In this document: piece after piece, positions 21,623 to 33,335 of the stretch | How the letters are laid out: each line of letters opens with the position of its first letter | Numbering within the stretch: the first letter of the stretch is position 1 | Translations under genes and position numbers: made by a program | Assembly: GCA_037176725.1 (NCBI GenBank) | Contig: JAZBRS010000026.1 | Coordinates: forward strand, 154,143,501 to 154,207,500 | Reading direction: 5' to 3' | DNA length: 64,000 nucleotides | From: Posidonia oceanica | Taxonomy: Eukaryota; Streptophyta; Magnoliopsida; Alismatales; Posidoniaceae | The notes under the pieces: model-generated | What the model saw: the letters and a program-made list of their open reading frames with translations, nothing else | Database searches by the model: none | Told to the model about the DNA's origin: nothing

Positions 21623-23015
21623 TGCGCAGGCCGCAGAATATAGGCAGATGGCTGCTGCAGAATCTTTAGGTACCTGTTACCAAGACTGTAGATCATCAGA
21701 TTTCACACAGCCACATAATCACTGACTGAAAGCAGATTCTAAAGCTGGTAAAGCAATTCAACATATTCAGCAGTTAACATTCAAAACATAGCAATTATGC
21801 ACATATAAGTAGAGGGGATTCTGTTGGCACGGGGGCGGGGACTGGCAGAAGTTCTGGACCAGTGCAGCTTGATGATGCCAACGCATGCTAGGTAGGAGTA
21901 CTGTCTCAGTGCTAGAGCAAGTTTTGCAAGGCGGAATGATTAGAGGGAGAGGAGACGATTGGTGATGCAGAAGTGTGCATGATTTATGATTGGTATGCTT
22001 TGCCCTCAGCATACGAAGTGCTTTGGCGCCTGCTGTATAGGAAGGGAGTGGTGCCCGACTCATCGGACTCTACTCAGACTCCTATCTTGTTGGTGGCGCT
22101 CTGGAAAAGGATGTTGGTAGTGCTTGGTGGTGGTGTAGAGAGGCTAGGCTCCACACCAAACTCTCAAGGACTTGCACCTACTCTTTTCCTTTTTCTTGTC
22201 TCTTTCGCTTCTATATAGGTGTGCAGGACTCTCCCTATTCCTATCTTGGAGACAAGGAGGACTTGGCTTGAATTTTGATTCTTCTCTGGGGTAGGTGAAA
22301 GGTGCGGGATTACTCTGCTTGCCTTCGTTTTCGGGGTTGATTTTGTTTTCCCCTTTTTTCTTTTCTATCATTCTCTTTTTTCTTTTCTATCATTCTTTTT
22401 TCTTCTTGTTGTTTCTCTTTCTTCTTCTTCTTCTTTTTTTTTTTTTTAGCCTTGCAGGTCTCCGCTATCCCTACCCTACAGGAAATGGGTGCCTGGCTTT
22501 TTGAGACATGGGGGCTAGGCATTGCAGGGCTTGGATCTTTAGGTGTGAGCTTTGGCTTCTCTCTCTCTTTTTTTTTTCTCTTGTGTGCCTAGGCCTAGAC
22601 ATGTGTTCTTTTCCGGCTAACGCCTAACATTTTTCTAGGAGTGTAAGTCCTTAGGTGTTTGAGCATTTCGCTCGTGCTCCCTGAGTGGTGGCTCCCTCAC
22701 TAGCTAAGACATCTAAGTAGTGTCAGGTGAGGTCGGGTAGACTCCTTCCATAGCAGGCAAGCACTTCCCGTTTTCATCACCAGGCTAGATGCAATGCATG
22801 ATTTATGAGGATGACGATGATGATTATGAAAGGGATAAAGGACGGAATGTATGGGAATGCAGTGATGAAAACGTAGAAGATAGGCCAAAGCGATGTACGA
22901 AGATGTACAGGGGTAAAGATGCGAGAGATGGGACAAAAAGAGGTGTGGAAGTGTACAAGGGGTGGGAATGCAAGAGGTGGGACGAAGAAGAAGGATCTGC
23001 AATGGTTGCCTCAGG
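21623..23015. other. Purine-rich spacer between integrase and post-pol ORF (B)
   Basis: Non-coding, homologous to 50706-52135. On the plus strand it has a strong pyrimidine tract (22320-22450, TTTTCTTTTC and TTCTTCTTC), so in sense a long AG-rich run. The segment next to integrase (22690-22830) is well conserved between B and C. It could hold a splice acceptor or promoter for the downstream ORF; I cannot identify one. Confidence 0.5.
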
Positions 23016-24926
23016 CTACTGATAGTACTTCTTGAGGTAGCACAAGTTGACCGGCTCGGACTGCTCGACCTGGTCCATGTCCTCAAGAGTTACAGTGCCA
23101 CCTGAGAAGATCTGCTTGACCACAAAAGGGCCACGCCAGTTAGGTCAGAATTTACCTCGACCGTCAGGTAAATGAATGGCGCGCAGAACAAGATCTCCTG
23201 GCTAGAAGCTTCTAGGCTGGGCTTTCTTCAAGAATGCTCTAGCCATCCGCTTCTGGTAATAGTGAGTATTGTGCATAGCTTGTAGTCTGTGCTCATCAAT
23301 CAGATTCAGTTGGACGTAGCGGTCTTCGACCCATTCTGCCTCTTCCAACTCAGCTTCTCGTAGGATCTGTAGTGAGGGGATCTCTACTTCGACAGGTAAC
23401 ACCACCTCCATGCCGTACACCGGAGAGTACGGGGTGGTTCCCGTCGAGGTATGGATTGATGTCCTGTATGCCCAGAGCGCGTACGGGAGCTTGTCATGCC
23501 AATCCTTATGGGTTTCTGCCATCTTCTTCATGATTTTGATAATATTTTTGTTGGCAGACTCCACTGCTCCGTTCATCTGTGGCCGATAAGGCGAGGACCT
23601 GTGTTGCTTGATCTTGAGACTCTGCAGGTACTCCTTGGTCCTTTTGGCAATGAAGTTCGTGCCATTATCAGAGATGATGGAGTGCGGGACCCCATATCGG
23701 GCAACAATATTGTTCTTGATAAACTTTTCTATCACCACAGCAGTGACTGTCTTATAAGAGGCTGCTTCCACCCACTTAGTAAAGTAGTCAATCGCCACCA
23801 GAACGAAGCGATGACCGTTCGAAGCAGCAGGGTGTATTGCGCCAATGACATCGATCCCCCAGGTGGAGAAGGGCCATGGCGATGGCATGTTATGTAGCTG
23901 TTGTAGGGGAGCCCTGATAAAGCTACCATGAATCTGGCAGTTGTGGCATTTACACACAAACCGGTAGCAGTCTGCTTCCATGGTCAGCCAGAAATAGCCT
24001 TGGAGCATGATCTTCTTGGCTAAGAGGACGCCATTCATGTGCGGGCCACAGGTCCCTGCATGCACTTGAAGCATCAGCGTGTCAGCCTCTGACTTGTTCA
24101 GGCAGCGTAATAGCATCTGATTGTATGATCTTCTGTAAAGCTGCCCTGCCGCTAACACATACTTCGACGCCAAATGTGCCAAAGTTCTCTTATCTGCTGC
24201 TGTGGTGCCAGGCGGAAGGTTGCCGGACTCCAGGAAAGCCTTAATGTCATGATACCATGACTGCTCTTCTGCTGGATCTGCCTCCTCTATGCTCATGCAA
24301 TGCGTGGGCTGCTCTATGCAAGTAACTGATACATCTACTGCACTGTCTTCAGGTATACTGAGCCAGGATGCCAGGGTTGCTAGTGCGTCTGCATACGCGT
24401 TCTTTGCTCTGTTCATGTATGTGAAGCAGATGCTCCTAAATTCTTCCATCAACTTCAGTAGGTGTTCGTGATATGGCACAAGTTTTGGATCCTTTGTCTT
24501 CCAATCGGCATTCACTTGAGAGATCACCAGCATGGCATCGCCGTGCACATGCAGCTTCTGCGTCTTATGCTCGAGGGCGACTTTCAATCTTAGGATGCAT
24601 GCTTCATATTCTGCTTCATTGTTTGTGCATGTGAAAGTCAGCTTCCTCGCAAAAGGAATCATCTGTCCCTCAGGCGTGGTCAGCACTGCACCTACGCCTT
24701 GGCCCTTTTTGTTGACAACGCCGTCAAAGTACAGCTGCCATTGCTCTTGGTCCTCAGGGTCTTTCTCCTCAAAGTCCTCCATCGCAAAAAGGATGTCCTC
24801 ATCTGGGAACTGCGTCTGGAGAGGCTGGTATTCAGGCAGTGGGAAATCAGCAAGGTGATCTACCATGGCTTGGCCTTTCATGGATTTCTGTGTGACGAAG
24901 GTGATGTCGTACTGAGATAACAACAC
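23016..24926 (-). pseudogene. pol: Archaeal-type RNase H and integrase part of B pol
   Basis: The open part (23202-24926, 574 codons) starts just after a TAG. It carries a second RNase H with the order YFDG, AEYEA, GDAML, ADALA, giving the acidic residues expected of archaeal-type RNase H; this extra domain is a known mark of the Tat lineage. Integrase follows: an HHCC zinc finger (HAGTCGPH ... CHNC), catalytic D in WGIDVIG, D in SDNGTNF and E in NGAVESANK, then a C-terminal GPF-type region ending CYLKKYYQ at 23016. Breaks: CAG-to-TAG at the PGDLVLR motif and CGA-to-TGA in the FRPNWRG motif. Integrase residues themselves are intact. Confidence 0.88.
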
Positions 24927-27900
24927 CTACCACTTGACACATCTACCCACCATAGTCGGCTTCTGAAAGAGGAACTTGATAGGATCATGCCGGCTCAAGA
25001 GTTGAACTGGGTATGCCATCATATAATGCCTTAATTTCTGTGCAGCCTAGATGAGGGATAAGCAGGTCTTCTCTATTGTGCTGTACCTGGCCTCGCATTC
25101 ATTGAACTTCTTGCTCAGGTAATAAATGGCGCGCTCCTTTCTACCGGATTCGTCATGTTGGCCCAAGACGGCGCCCATGGAATGCTACGTGGTAGAAAGG
25201 TAGAGAAGCAAAGATCTCCTTGGCATGGGAGGAACTAGGACAGGAGGCTTGATCAGGAGGAGTTTGATTTTGTCAATTGTAGCCTGGCACTCCTCGCTCT
25301 AGTCGATTTGTGCATTCTTTTTCAGGAGCTTGAATATGGGTTTGCAAATGGACGTAAGTAGTGCAATGAGGCGACTGATATACTGTAAATGCCCAAACAG
25401 GCCTTGGACCTCCTTTTTAGTCCTAGGGGGTGGCATGTCCATGATGGCTTTTGCTTTCATCAGGTCTACTTCAATCCCCCTCTGGCTAACAATGTAGCCC
25501 AGGAGTTTGCCAGATGATACCTCGAATACGCATTTACTGGGGTTAAGCCACAGTTTGTATTTCCTCAAGCGGTCAAAGAGCTTCCTCAGACAGGCAAGGT
25601 GATCCTCAGGCTCTTTGGTTTGGGCAATCATATCGTCCATGTAAACCTCCACTTCTTGGTGCATGAGGTCGTGGAACAGTGCAGTCATCGGCCTCTGATA
25701 AGTTGCGCCAGCATTCTTAAGCCCAAACGGCATAACTTGGTAGCAGAAGACCCCTAGGGGGTGATGAATGATGTCTTCTCCATGTCTTCTTCTGCCATTT
25801 TGATCTGATTATAGCCGAAGAAGCCGTCCATAAAGGATAGCATCTTGTGGCCTACAGTGTTGTCGACTAGGACGTCAATATGAGGTAATGGGAAATCATC
25901 CTTGGGACTCGCCTTGTTCAGGTCCCTGTAGTTGATGCATATTCGGACTCAGCCATTCTTCTTGGGCACTGGCACAATGTTCGCAAGCCACTCAAGGTAA
26001 AGGACGACCTTTAGAAAGTTGACACTGAGCTGCTTCATTATCTCTTCTTTGATCATGAGCAGTTACTGTGGTCACCATCTTCTTAGCTTCTGCTTTATTG
26101 GCTTGGCATCTAGATCCAAGGGCAGGTTATGGACTACCATTTCGACATCGAGGCCGACCATGTCTTCGTAGCTCCAGGCGAAGACGTCTGCATACTCTTT
26201 CAAGAATGCAATGAACTCTGTTCTGGCCTGGGGCGATAGTAGGGCGCTGATGTGAACATCTCTGGCTTCTTCGACTGTGCCGATGTTAACAACCTCCGTC
26301 TCCTCCTCGACATGAAGGTTGGGGCCTTCTGGATCGTCGTCATAGGGCCGGAACTCAGGCGATGGTCCGTCATTCTCATCCTCGCCTATATCATCTTCTT
26401 CTCCGTATGCAACAAGTTCTGAGAGGATCTCCTTTTCAAAGGTGGGGTTTGTTATGTCAAAGGAGTGTAGATGTTCTACTTCTTGGCCCTGGTGACGCTT
26501 CAGGAGGGTCACGCTTACTCGAGTGTTTCTATATCCTCGGTGCGTGACCTCTGTCCTGGCAACTTCCTCTGCCTGCTCCACCGCTGATGGCACTGCTGCT
26601 GACTCTGTTTCTGGTACTGCTACTGACTCTGCCACTACTGGCTCTACTGATTCAGCTGATTCTGTCATTGCTTGCACTGCTGATGCTTCTCCCTCCATGC
26701 TCCTTGTTGTGGAGGGTATATCAGACTGGTGGCCAATCAGGGTATTGCTGGAGTGGGGCATGCACTGCACCAACCACCTAGACCCGCCTTGCGGCTGCAA
26801 AGTGATCAGTTCATCCGGTCTAGTGGGGGCCACTGCCGTTGAGTCTTCTTCAACGACCATGATAAAGGCATGGTCCTTCTGCGAGGAGGGGTCTGTAGCC
26901 ACAGCTTTCCTCTTCCTCACGGCCACCTGATATGCTGCCAGGTCCTCTGTTAGTGACCTGAGCTATTCCTGGTATAGCATCTCTAAGTCTCCCATCCACG
27001 CATCGAACTGGGCCTTGGCTGTTGCTCTTTCTTCCTCATCCGAGGGTGAGTCGACGTAGTAAGCGGTGGGGGCCTCTAGCTCTGGCCTGGCTGCTAGATG
27101 TACCACGGTTCTGGGTGCATGCTTTGGCTGGCCTGCGGGCATGGCAGATTGCGGCGGCTTGATCGTTAGTGATCCAAACAGATGGCTCAGCAGTGCCGCT
27201 AATGGGTGCGCTGCCAAAGTCACTACTGCAGTTGGAGGGAAGGCGAAGCTGTTCTTCTGGTAGACCAATGGCTGGGAGGTTGTGCTACTCGACAGGGCCT
27301 CTGGTTCTGGTTGTGATGGTGACTGCACGGCCTCTAATGCCATGGGGGCCTGTCACGAGAGTTGATGTTTTGAGATAGGAGGATGTGTGACTGACTGAGC
27401 CAGTGGCATTGCTTGTGACGCGACTGCTGAAACGGGCTAAGTCACGCTGCTGGCTGAACTCAGTGATTGACCCGCCAGAGAGGGTGACAGTTGTACTGAT
27501 GCGACTGCGGCCGCGGGCAAATTGGCTAACTGTGCCTGAGCTGGTGTCCTTGACTTCAGAGCTGCTTGTGCTGGCATCGGTGATGCTGATAAGACTGCAG
27601 GAAGATCAGAGACCGTCAATTCTGCCAAAGGGCCTGCCAAATCTGCTGCTTTATGATTTATGGAGGGAAGGGCCAGACAAACTGACCGAGATGTTGCCGA
27701 GTCGAGTTGGATCTCGCTGCAGGTTCAGGCTGCCCCTGCTATGCTAGACTGCTCCTCATCTGAGTAGTAGTCCTCAATGCAGACCCAGTCTTCTCCTGGC
27801 AACGAAGGGCTTTGGCATGGCTCCGACTGCACTACGGCTTGAACTCTGCTTGAACCCAGGATACTTGCACTAGTGAAGTTAGCGAGGTCCCGTGGGATGA

Positions 27901-28250
27901 TCATTCTTTGATTCTTCGGCTGCGGGCGCTTACTTTCATCGGCCTGTGGGTCGTATCCAAGACCCTCGTTGTCTCTTCGCTCCTCTGCCACGATCGGCTC
28001 AGCAATTCCCTAGCTGTATCGCCCGAGTGGTGTCCCCTTAACGTAACCCCACCTGTGACAGACGTTTTCGACCATTTGGAAAGGGTTATTGTGAACAGCC
28101 AAGGAGTTGACACGTTCAAGATCTGGTATAAAGTTAATCGGCTCGCACCGATTAGCGCGGTATAAAGCATCTGAGAGTTCAGGATCAAAGGGGACAGTCT
28201 GCGAAGAGACAGAGGAGACTGCCTCGATCCGCTCCTTCTCAAAATTCTTC
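24927..28250 (-). pseudogene. pol: Reverse transcriptase / first RNase H and preceding linker of B pol
   Basis: The RT palm motif YMDDM is encoded at 25629-25643 within MPFGLKNAGATYQ...; the upstream fingers part is interrupted by a one-base insertion and TAG near 25755. Further upstream 26072-26926 encodes an acidic, Ser/Glu-rich linker ending in SYEDMVGLD. The RNase H between 25298 and 24930 has several stops, and a TAG at 24927-24929 separates it from the archaeal-type RNase H at the same codon as in element C. The linker (26960-28250) is Pro/Ala/Ser-rich and frameshifted. No RT product could be made from this copy without repair. Confidence 0.8.
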
Positions 28251-28276
28251 ACCATGACAATGATGACATCGTCGCC

Positions 28277-29480
28277 TCAACGAAATTTGACCATGCGATG
28301 GAGGGTCGAGGGGATAACCTGATGCTTGTGGAGCCAAGGGCGCCCAAGCAGAAAATTGAAGTTAGGCTCCAAGTCAACAACGTAGAATTCCACATCGAAT
28401 GTGACCAGACCAATGCTAAGAGGAATAATCAAAATCCCTAGAGCGTCATGGTGGGTATTATCAAAAGATGTCATTCCCTTTACAGCTGAAGTAATGTCCT
28501 CGGCTTTGAATCCGAGCTTTGTTGTTGTTCGCAAGGGATAGACGTTAAGACCTGACCCATTATCGACCAGCGCAAGGGGAATGTGAAAGTTCTTGAATTG
28601 TACCGTGACGAACAAGGGTTGGTTATGATTAATCCCCGCTGGAGGCAACTCATCACTCGTGAAAGTGATGACTTGGGGCTCCGCAATCATTCTGACCATG
28701 TTTTCCAAGGCGGTAGGTTCTATGGCTTGGGACACATGGGTAGTTTGGAACACGCGAAGAAAAGCCTTGCGGTGTTCAGCAGAGGTGTGTATCAGGTCCC
28801 AAATGGATATGTCGGCTTTAACCTTTTTGAGTTGGGAAGTAATGTCGGCCTTGGGCTGGCCCTTTTTGGTGGTAGGAAGTGTGGCTTTAGGGACAGGTTC
28901 AGCTATGTTAGGTACAAGAGGTTGGCCTAATGGTGGTAGTGTTGCAGGTTGGCCTAAGGGAGGAGGTGCCGCAAGTTCTGGATGACTAGGTCTAGCCACC
29001 GGTGCTGGGGGTTTGTAGGCCCTCCCCGACCGCGTCACTTCCATGCACATTTCTGTGGCGTAGCTGTAAGGTACGCGATGGGTGTCCCGGGTTAGGTTGA
29101 TAACCACAAGAGCGTGTGCGGCAAGCATGAGAGGGGCTACAGGGGTGCCTATTGGTTGAGGGGGGCATGGAAAAGGGGGTTGCTGGGAAGGCAAAGCGGG
29201 TGAAGGTTGTGGTCTTCCTAACAGGTGTACAGGAGTCCCTAGCTGAGGCCTGCCTAGGAGATGTACTGGGGATACTGGCTGCGGGTTACCTAGCAGGTGT
29301 ATTGGGGCTTGAGCCCGAGGAAGCATGGTGGCAGGTGCTGAAGAATGCTCCGGCTTGGTGCGCGGTCGGATCATTTGGACGCCCAACTCGGAGTCAGCGA
29401 TAGCCACGAGGTAGAGGGAAACTGGAAAGGGGGCAGAAACATCATCGATAAGCTCAGAAGGGTCTACCACAGACGTGGGA
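28277..29480 (-). pseudogene. pol: Protease region of element B
   Basis: A 397-codon open stretch begins with Pro/Leu-rich repeats containing HLLGRPQ three to four times. It ends with an aspartic protease domain: LALVDNGSGLNVYPL is the active-site loop (Asp near 28560; plant Tat proteases often have DNG here rather than DSG), followed by ILIIPLSIG and the FLLGRPWLH motif. The 5' edge joins gag by a short out-of-frame segment (29481-29551). Among the copies here this is the best preserved protease. Confidence 0.8.
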
Positions 29481-29551
29481 GACCCAGAAGGGAAAAGAGA
29501 ATGGATTCCCGAGGTCCCTGCGCCTCCCAGATAGGAGTGCTCCGGTAGGGG

Positions 29552-31794
29552 CTAGTGAACAATGTTAGCTAGGAAAGATGCGGATGCAGATGCATGAGGT
29601 GGTGTGGAAGTGGACGTCTCGTGCATGTCGATCACAATCGTTCCCGATTCGATCAAGTCCTGGATAGCATTCCGTAGGGTGTAGCAATTATCTATCGAAT
29701 GCCCAATGCTTCGATGGAAATTGCAGAAAAGGTTCGCCTTATACCAATGTGATAGTGGGTTTGGTGGTGGGCAAAACTCTGGAAAGCTCAGGAGCAACGC
29801 AACCTTCGAGAGGACGGCATTCAGCGGTTCCACCAGTGGGGTGAACTTTCGCTTCTCAGTGGGTGGCCGTCTCTGCCTTTGGTATTGTCCTTGCTGAATC
29901 GGTACGGCAGGATAGACCAGTCGAGCGGTGGTAGTGATCTGTGGTGTGGGGTGTGCCCTAGGTGCAAGTGCGTAAAAGATCTGAGGAGAGGCAGGCCGAG
30001 ATGCCAGATGAACAGGCGCAGTAGGAGAGTCGACGTATGCAACAGCGGGTTTCGACGGATCCTTCTTCTTGGGACGATTGTTGTTGCTGCTGCTGCTGTT
30101 ACTATTAGCGGGGGCCTGCTTGGCAAACGCAGAGAGTGTAGGGAAGTTGCCACTCCACAACGAACTCTCTACGCGAGTGCTAGTTCGGATCAGTGCAGTG
30201 AAGGTCGTGACGGGTTGGATGCTAAGCAGAGCTCCGGTGGATGGTTGCGCCCCTTTGATAACGGTCTCGATAGACTCCTCGTCGGAGGGCCTATCTCGAA
30301 CCTGTGAAGCAAGGGCACGCCAGCGGGCGACGTACTCCTCGAACGGCTCACCAGGATTCTGCTTGGTTGCGACCAGGTCCGTATGCTTTGGGACCAGGTC
30401 GAGGTTGAAGGAATATTGTTCCAGGAACGCCTGGCTTAGGTCGTTCCAAGTCTTGATGATAGTCATGTCAAGCGACGTGAAACACTTGAGGGCTGGACCG
30501 GACAGACTCTTTTGGAACAGGCAGATCAGCAACCTCTCGTCAGCCTGAAGCTGGGTGAGGTCACTGCAATACGCCTTCAGATGGGCTATGGGGCAGCCCC
30601 TACCATCATATTTCTGAAAGTCCGGGATCTTGAACTTTGGTGGGAGTACCGCCTCTGGGAAATAGCAGAGGTCCCGGAATTGGTAGGTCTGGTGGTCTGT
30701 ACCTTGCACTAGACATAGTGCTTTCTCCAGAACATCCATCCTGTTATTGATGGGGTCCGGATTAGCTGCCGGAGGTGATGGGGCAGCGGGGGCAGGGACC
30801 ACGTACGCCGATTGGGTCGCACCAAGGTGCTCCTCCGGATCCACCATCACATCGCTTGGTGATGCGACGTGATGGTTGGCATACCCGTGCAGTGGTGGAG
30901 TGTAAGAGGGAATGCATGCTGATGTTTGAACCTGATGCAAGGGGGTGGGTAGATAACATGCTGTGCAGTGGGTGCAGAGTGCTGGAGCTGCAGCGGCCGC
31001 ACAGGTGTGGCGGTGGGCGGCAGGCTTGCGGGGTACTGCGCTCCAACCAGCTCGAAAGACTGGCCACCAGGTGGCGAAGGTGCATGCTGTGTGTGGTGTT
31101 GTGCAAATGCAAGAGGCGGAAACCGTGCCCCCATCGCTGGAGCTGTGAGCAGCTGAGACGATGGTCTAGGCGGCAGTGCAGATGAAAATGCATGATATGT
31201 GGGAGCAGCCCGCATAGGAATCTCAGGACCAGTAGGAATGAAAGAAGGGCGGACTGATAGAGCCATGCCTTGCAGCCGCTGGGCAGTTTCCATCAAATGC
31301 TGGTACTGCTCTTCAGGTGTCCCGTCAGTGGGAATGCTGAAGTGTAGCGCCAACGAGGGGCCAGAGACAAGAGGTACAGACTGTCCAGAAGGTTGAAGTC
31401 CTATGGCAAGGGTCGCCGCAACAGCAGAAGGGGTGTTAAAAGTGACGTATCCCTAGGAAGGAGGGGTCAGAGGCGCCTCCGGAATGCAAGTGGTGGTCAT
31501 CAAGATAGACTCAGTGACCGGATCCAGAGGGCTGTACGTCTGCCAATGCCCCACAACATACTGGGGTGCCCTAGGCGACAGAGGGGGAAACCCTGGTGTC
31601 ACAAGGGGCACAGAAGGGTTGGAAGCAGGAGTTGGAGGGACCGAAGCGGAAACTACCTCCGAGGCAAGGGTAAGCAAGGGTTCGATGGTGCGCTGGGCCA
31701 TTGCTGACCGAAAGCGAGTCAAAATAGGGCTGCGATGAGCAGAAAGCGGACGAGTTCTAGGAGGAGCTATGATCGCGAAAGCGAATAGCTCCAT
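29552..31794 (-). pseudogene. gag: gag of element B
   Basis: The likely start is the ATG at 31794 (MELFAFAIIAPP); A and C have lost it. Order: Pro/Ser-rich N-terminal region, Retrotrans_gag core in 29552-30940 (LPPKFKIPDFQKY, then a WRALASQVRDRP motif), Asn/Ser-rich linker (a CAA/GTT-type run at 30060-30110), and a C-terminal zinc knuckle CNFHRSIGHSIDNC with spacing C-X2-H-X4-H-X4-C, the form seen in Tat Gags. Breaks: CAG-to-TAG at 31453-31455 and a frameshift between about 30847 and 30940. Unlike A and C it keeps CAG at 31279-31281. Confidence 0.85.
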
Positions 31795-33316
31795 AGGAGA
31801 TGGTCGAGCACAGGTGTCTCAGCAGAGGTGTCAGTAAGGGGAGGGACTCGAGCTCCAGCTAGGGAACTCGCTCACTGAACTCTGTGGGACACAACAGAAA
31901 CCAGGATTAGTAACAGAAAATGAAATGCAAATGCATTAAATTGTGGCATGAATGATATGTATGCTTTCTAGCATGCTCTCTCTCACCAATCTAGTGTATC
32001 CTAGTAGGTAGTCTACTTCGGATGCTCACCGGTGTACAGGTCACCGACTTAGGCCAGAAAAGTAGGTCCCCTGTCTAAATCCTGGCCCAAAGCTCAGGTA
32101 ATAACAAGGTGGTGTGTTGGTGGCCTCGACCCCGCCGAAGCGTGGGTGGTACCCTCCATTAGCATCGACACGACCCCTAACAAGGGGGGACAGACCGACT
32201 GACTTACGCCATGCCAAAGCATTGGGGCAAGAGGCCGGGACCATCCTTTGCAGACTGATAGGTGGACTCAGATGAGAAGATGCATGCCCTATATGATGCT
32301 TCATGCAAATGATTAAAGTCTTTTATCTTGCGTATTTTATTAACTCAAGGGGATGCAAGTGTGTTGATGGCTCTAGTTGATCCTAGATTTTATTTTTACT
32401 TGCCATTTTTAATTAGCCATGGGGGAAGCAATCCGTCTCTAATTGTCCTTAGGCTTAATGCAAAAAGGGGAAGAAAATCACCCAAGCATGGCAAGCAAAC
32501 AACATGCATCACTGCAAAAGGCATGAGCATGGCATGTGCTAGTGTTGTGGACATGCTTAGTGAAAGTGGAAAACAATCAGCACAACAAAAGGCAGGTAAG
32601 GCATAGCATGTGCATCAGTGTAGTGACATAGCATACTTGAGTAAAATAAACCAAGCATCAGACAAAAGGCATGAATTAAAGTAATAGTCACGCAAGCATG
32701 GCAATGGAATGCTGGAATAAAGGAAGTACTTGAATTAAAACAGCAAATAAAGCAAATAAAGTAAATAAATGCTAAGATAATAATTAAAGAGCAGTGCGAT
32801 AAGTAAATGAATAAGGCAATTAATGGGGAGCTAAGCAAGCAGACAAGGCATGCAAAAATAGACAAGGCAAACAAAGATGTAAAAGCCAAGTGGCGAGAAA
32901 GCCAAAACAAAAGCCAGAGTCGGGTTTCTCCAACGGGGTTTCTGCTGTCCTGTGACCGTTTCCCACGCCTGATCACGACGGGTCTCGCACGCTGCCATAG
33001 CTCGCGATGCGATCGTGTCGTGAGAGAGAGAGGGGGGTAGCAATTAGCAGCGAATCCAGGGAGAAAACTCGACTCGAAAATACTGAAAAAACACAAAGAA
33101 AGAGGAGAGCGAAGAGTAGGCAAGGTAAGCAAAACAATGCAAGCAAAAAGCCAAGAAGGAAAGCCGGAGTCTGAATCCTTAGCAAAGCTGCCACTGTGCG
33201 ACTTGCTAGGAATCGACACGGGCGAGCGAGCAAATAAACAAGGCAAAGGCACAAAGCAAGCAAAGAAAGCAAAACCCAAGTGGCGAAAAAGCAAAAACGA
33301 AAGCCAGAGTCTAGTA
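31795..33316 (-). other. Untranslated leader of element B with LTR-end-like module
   Basis: Non-coding. 31800-32480 aligns with leaders of A and C. At 32940-33110 lies a segment resembling LTR sequence (gtgaccgtttcccac, then ctcgcgatgcgatcg, then a gactcgaaaa word) that in A, C and the solo LTR sits inside the LTR. A degenerate PBS copy follows at 33176-33193 with an inverted copy right after (GCGACTTGCTAGG), 141 bp before the functional PBS. Confidence 0.65.
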
Positions 33317-33334
33317 TCCCCAGTGGAGTTGCCA
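33317..33334 (-). other. Primer-binding site of element B (tRNA-Arg)
   Basis: The sense strand reads TGGCAACTCCACTGGGGA, a match with a few mismatches to the tRNA-Arg(ACG) 3' end, one base from the LTR edge at 33336. Confidence 0.8.
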
Positions 33335-33335
33335 C

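Noticed and set aside
23496..24858. Plus-strand ORFs across integrase and RNase H (for example 23496-23897, 24532-24858)
   Set aside because: Antisense shadows of the minus-strand pol reading frame.
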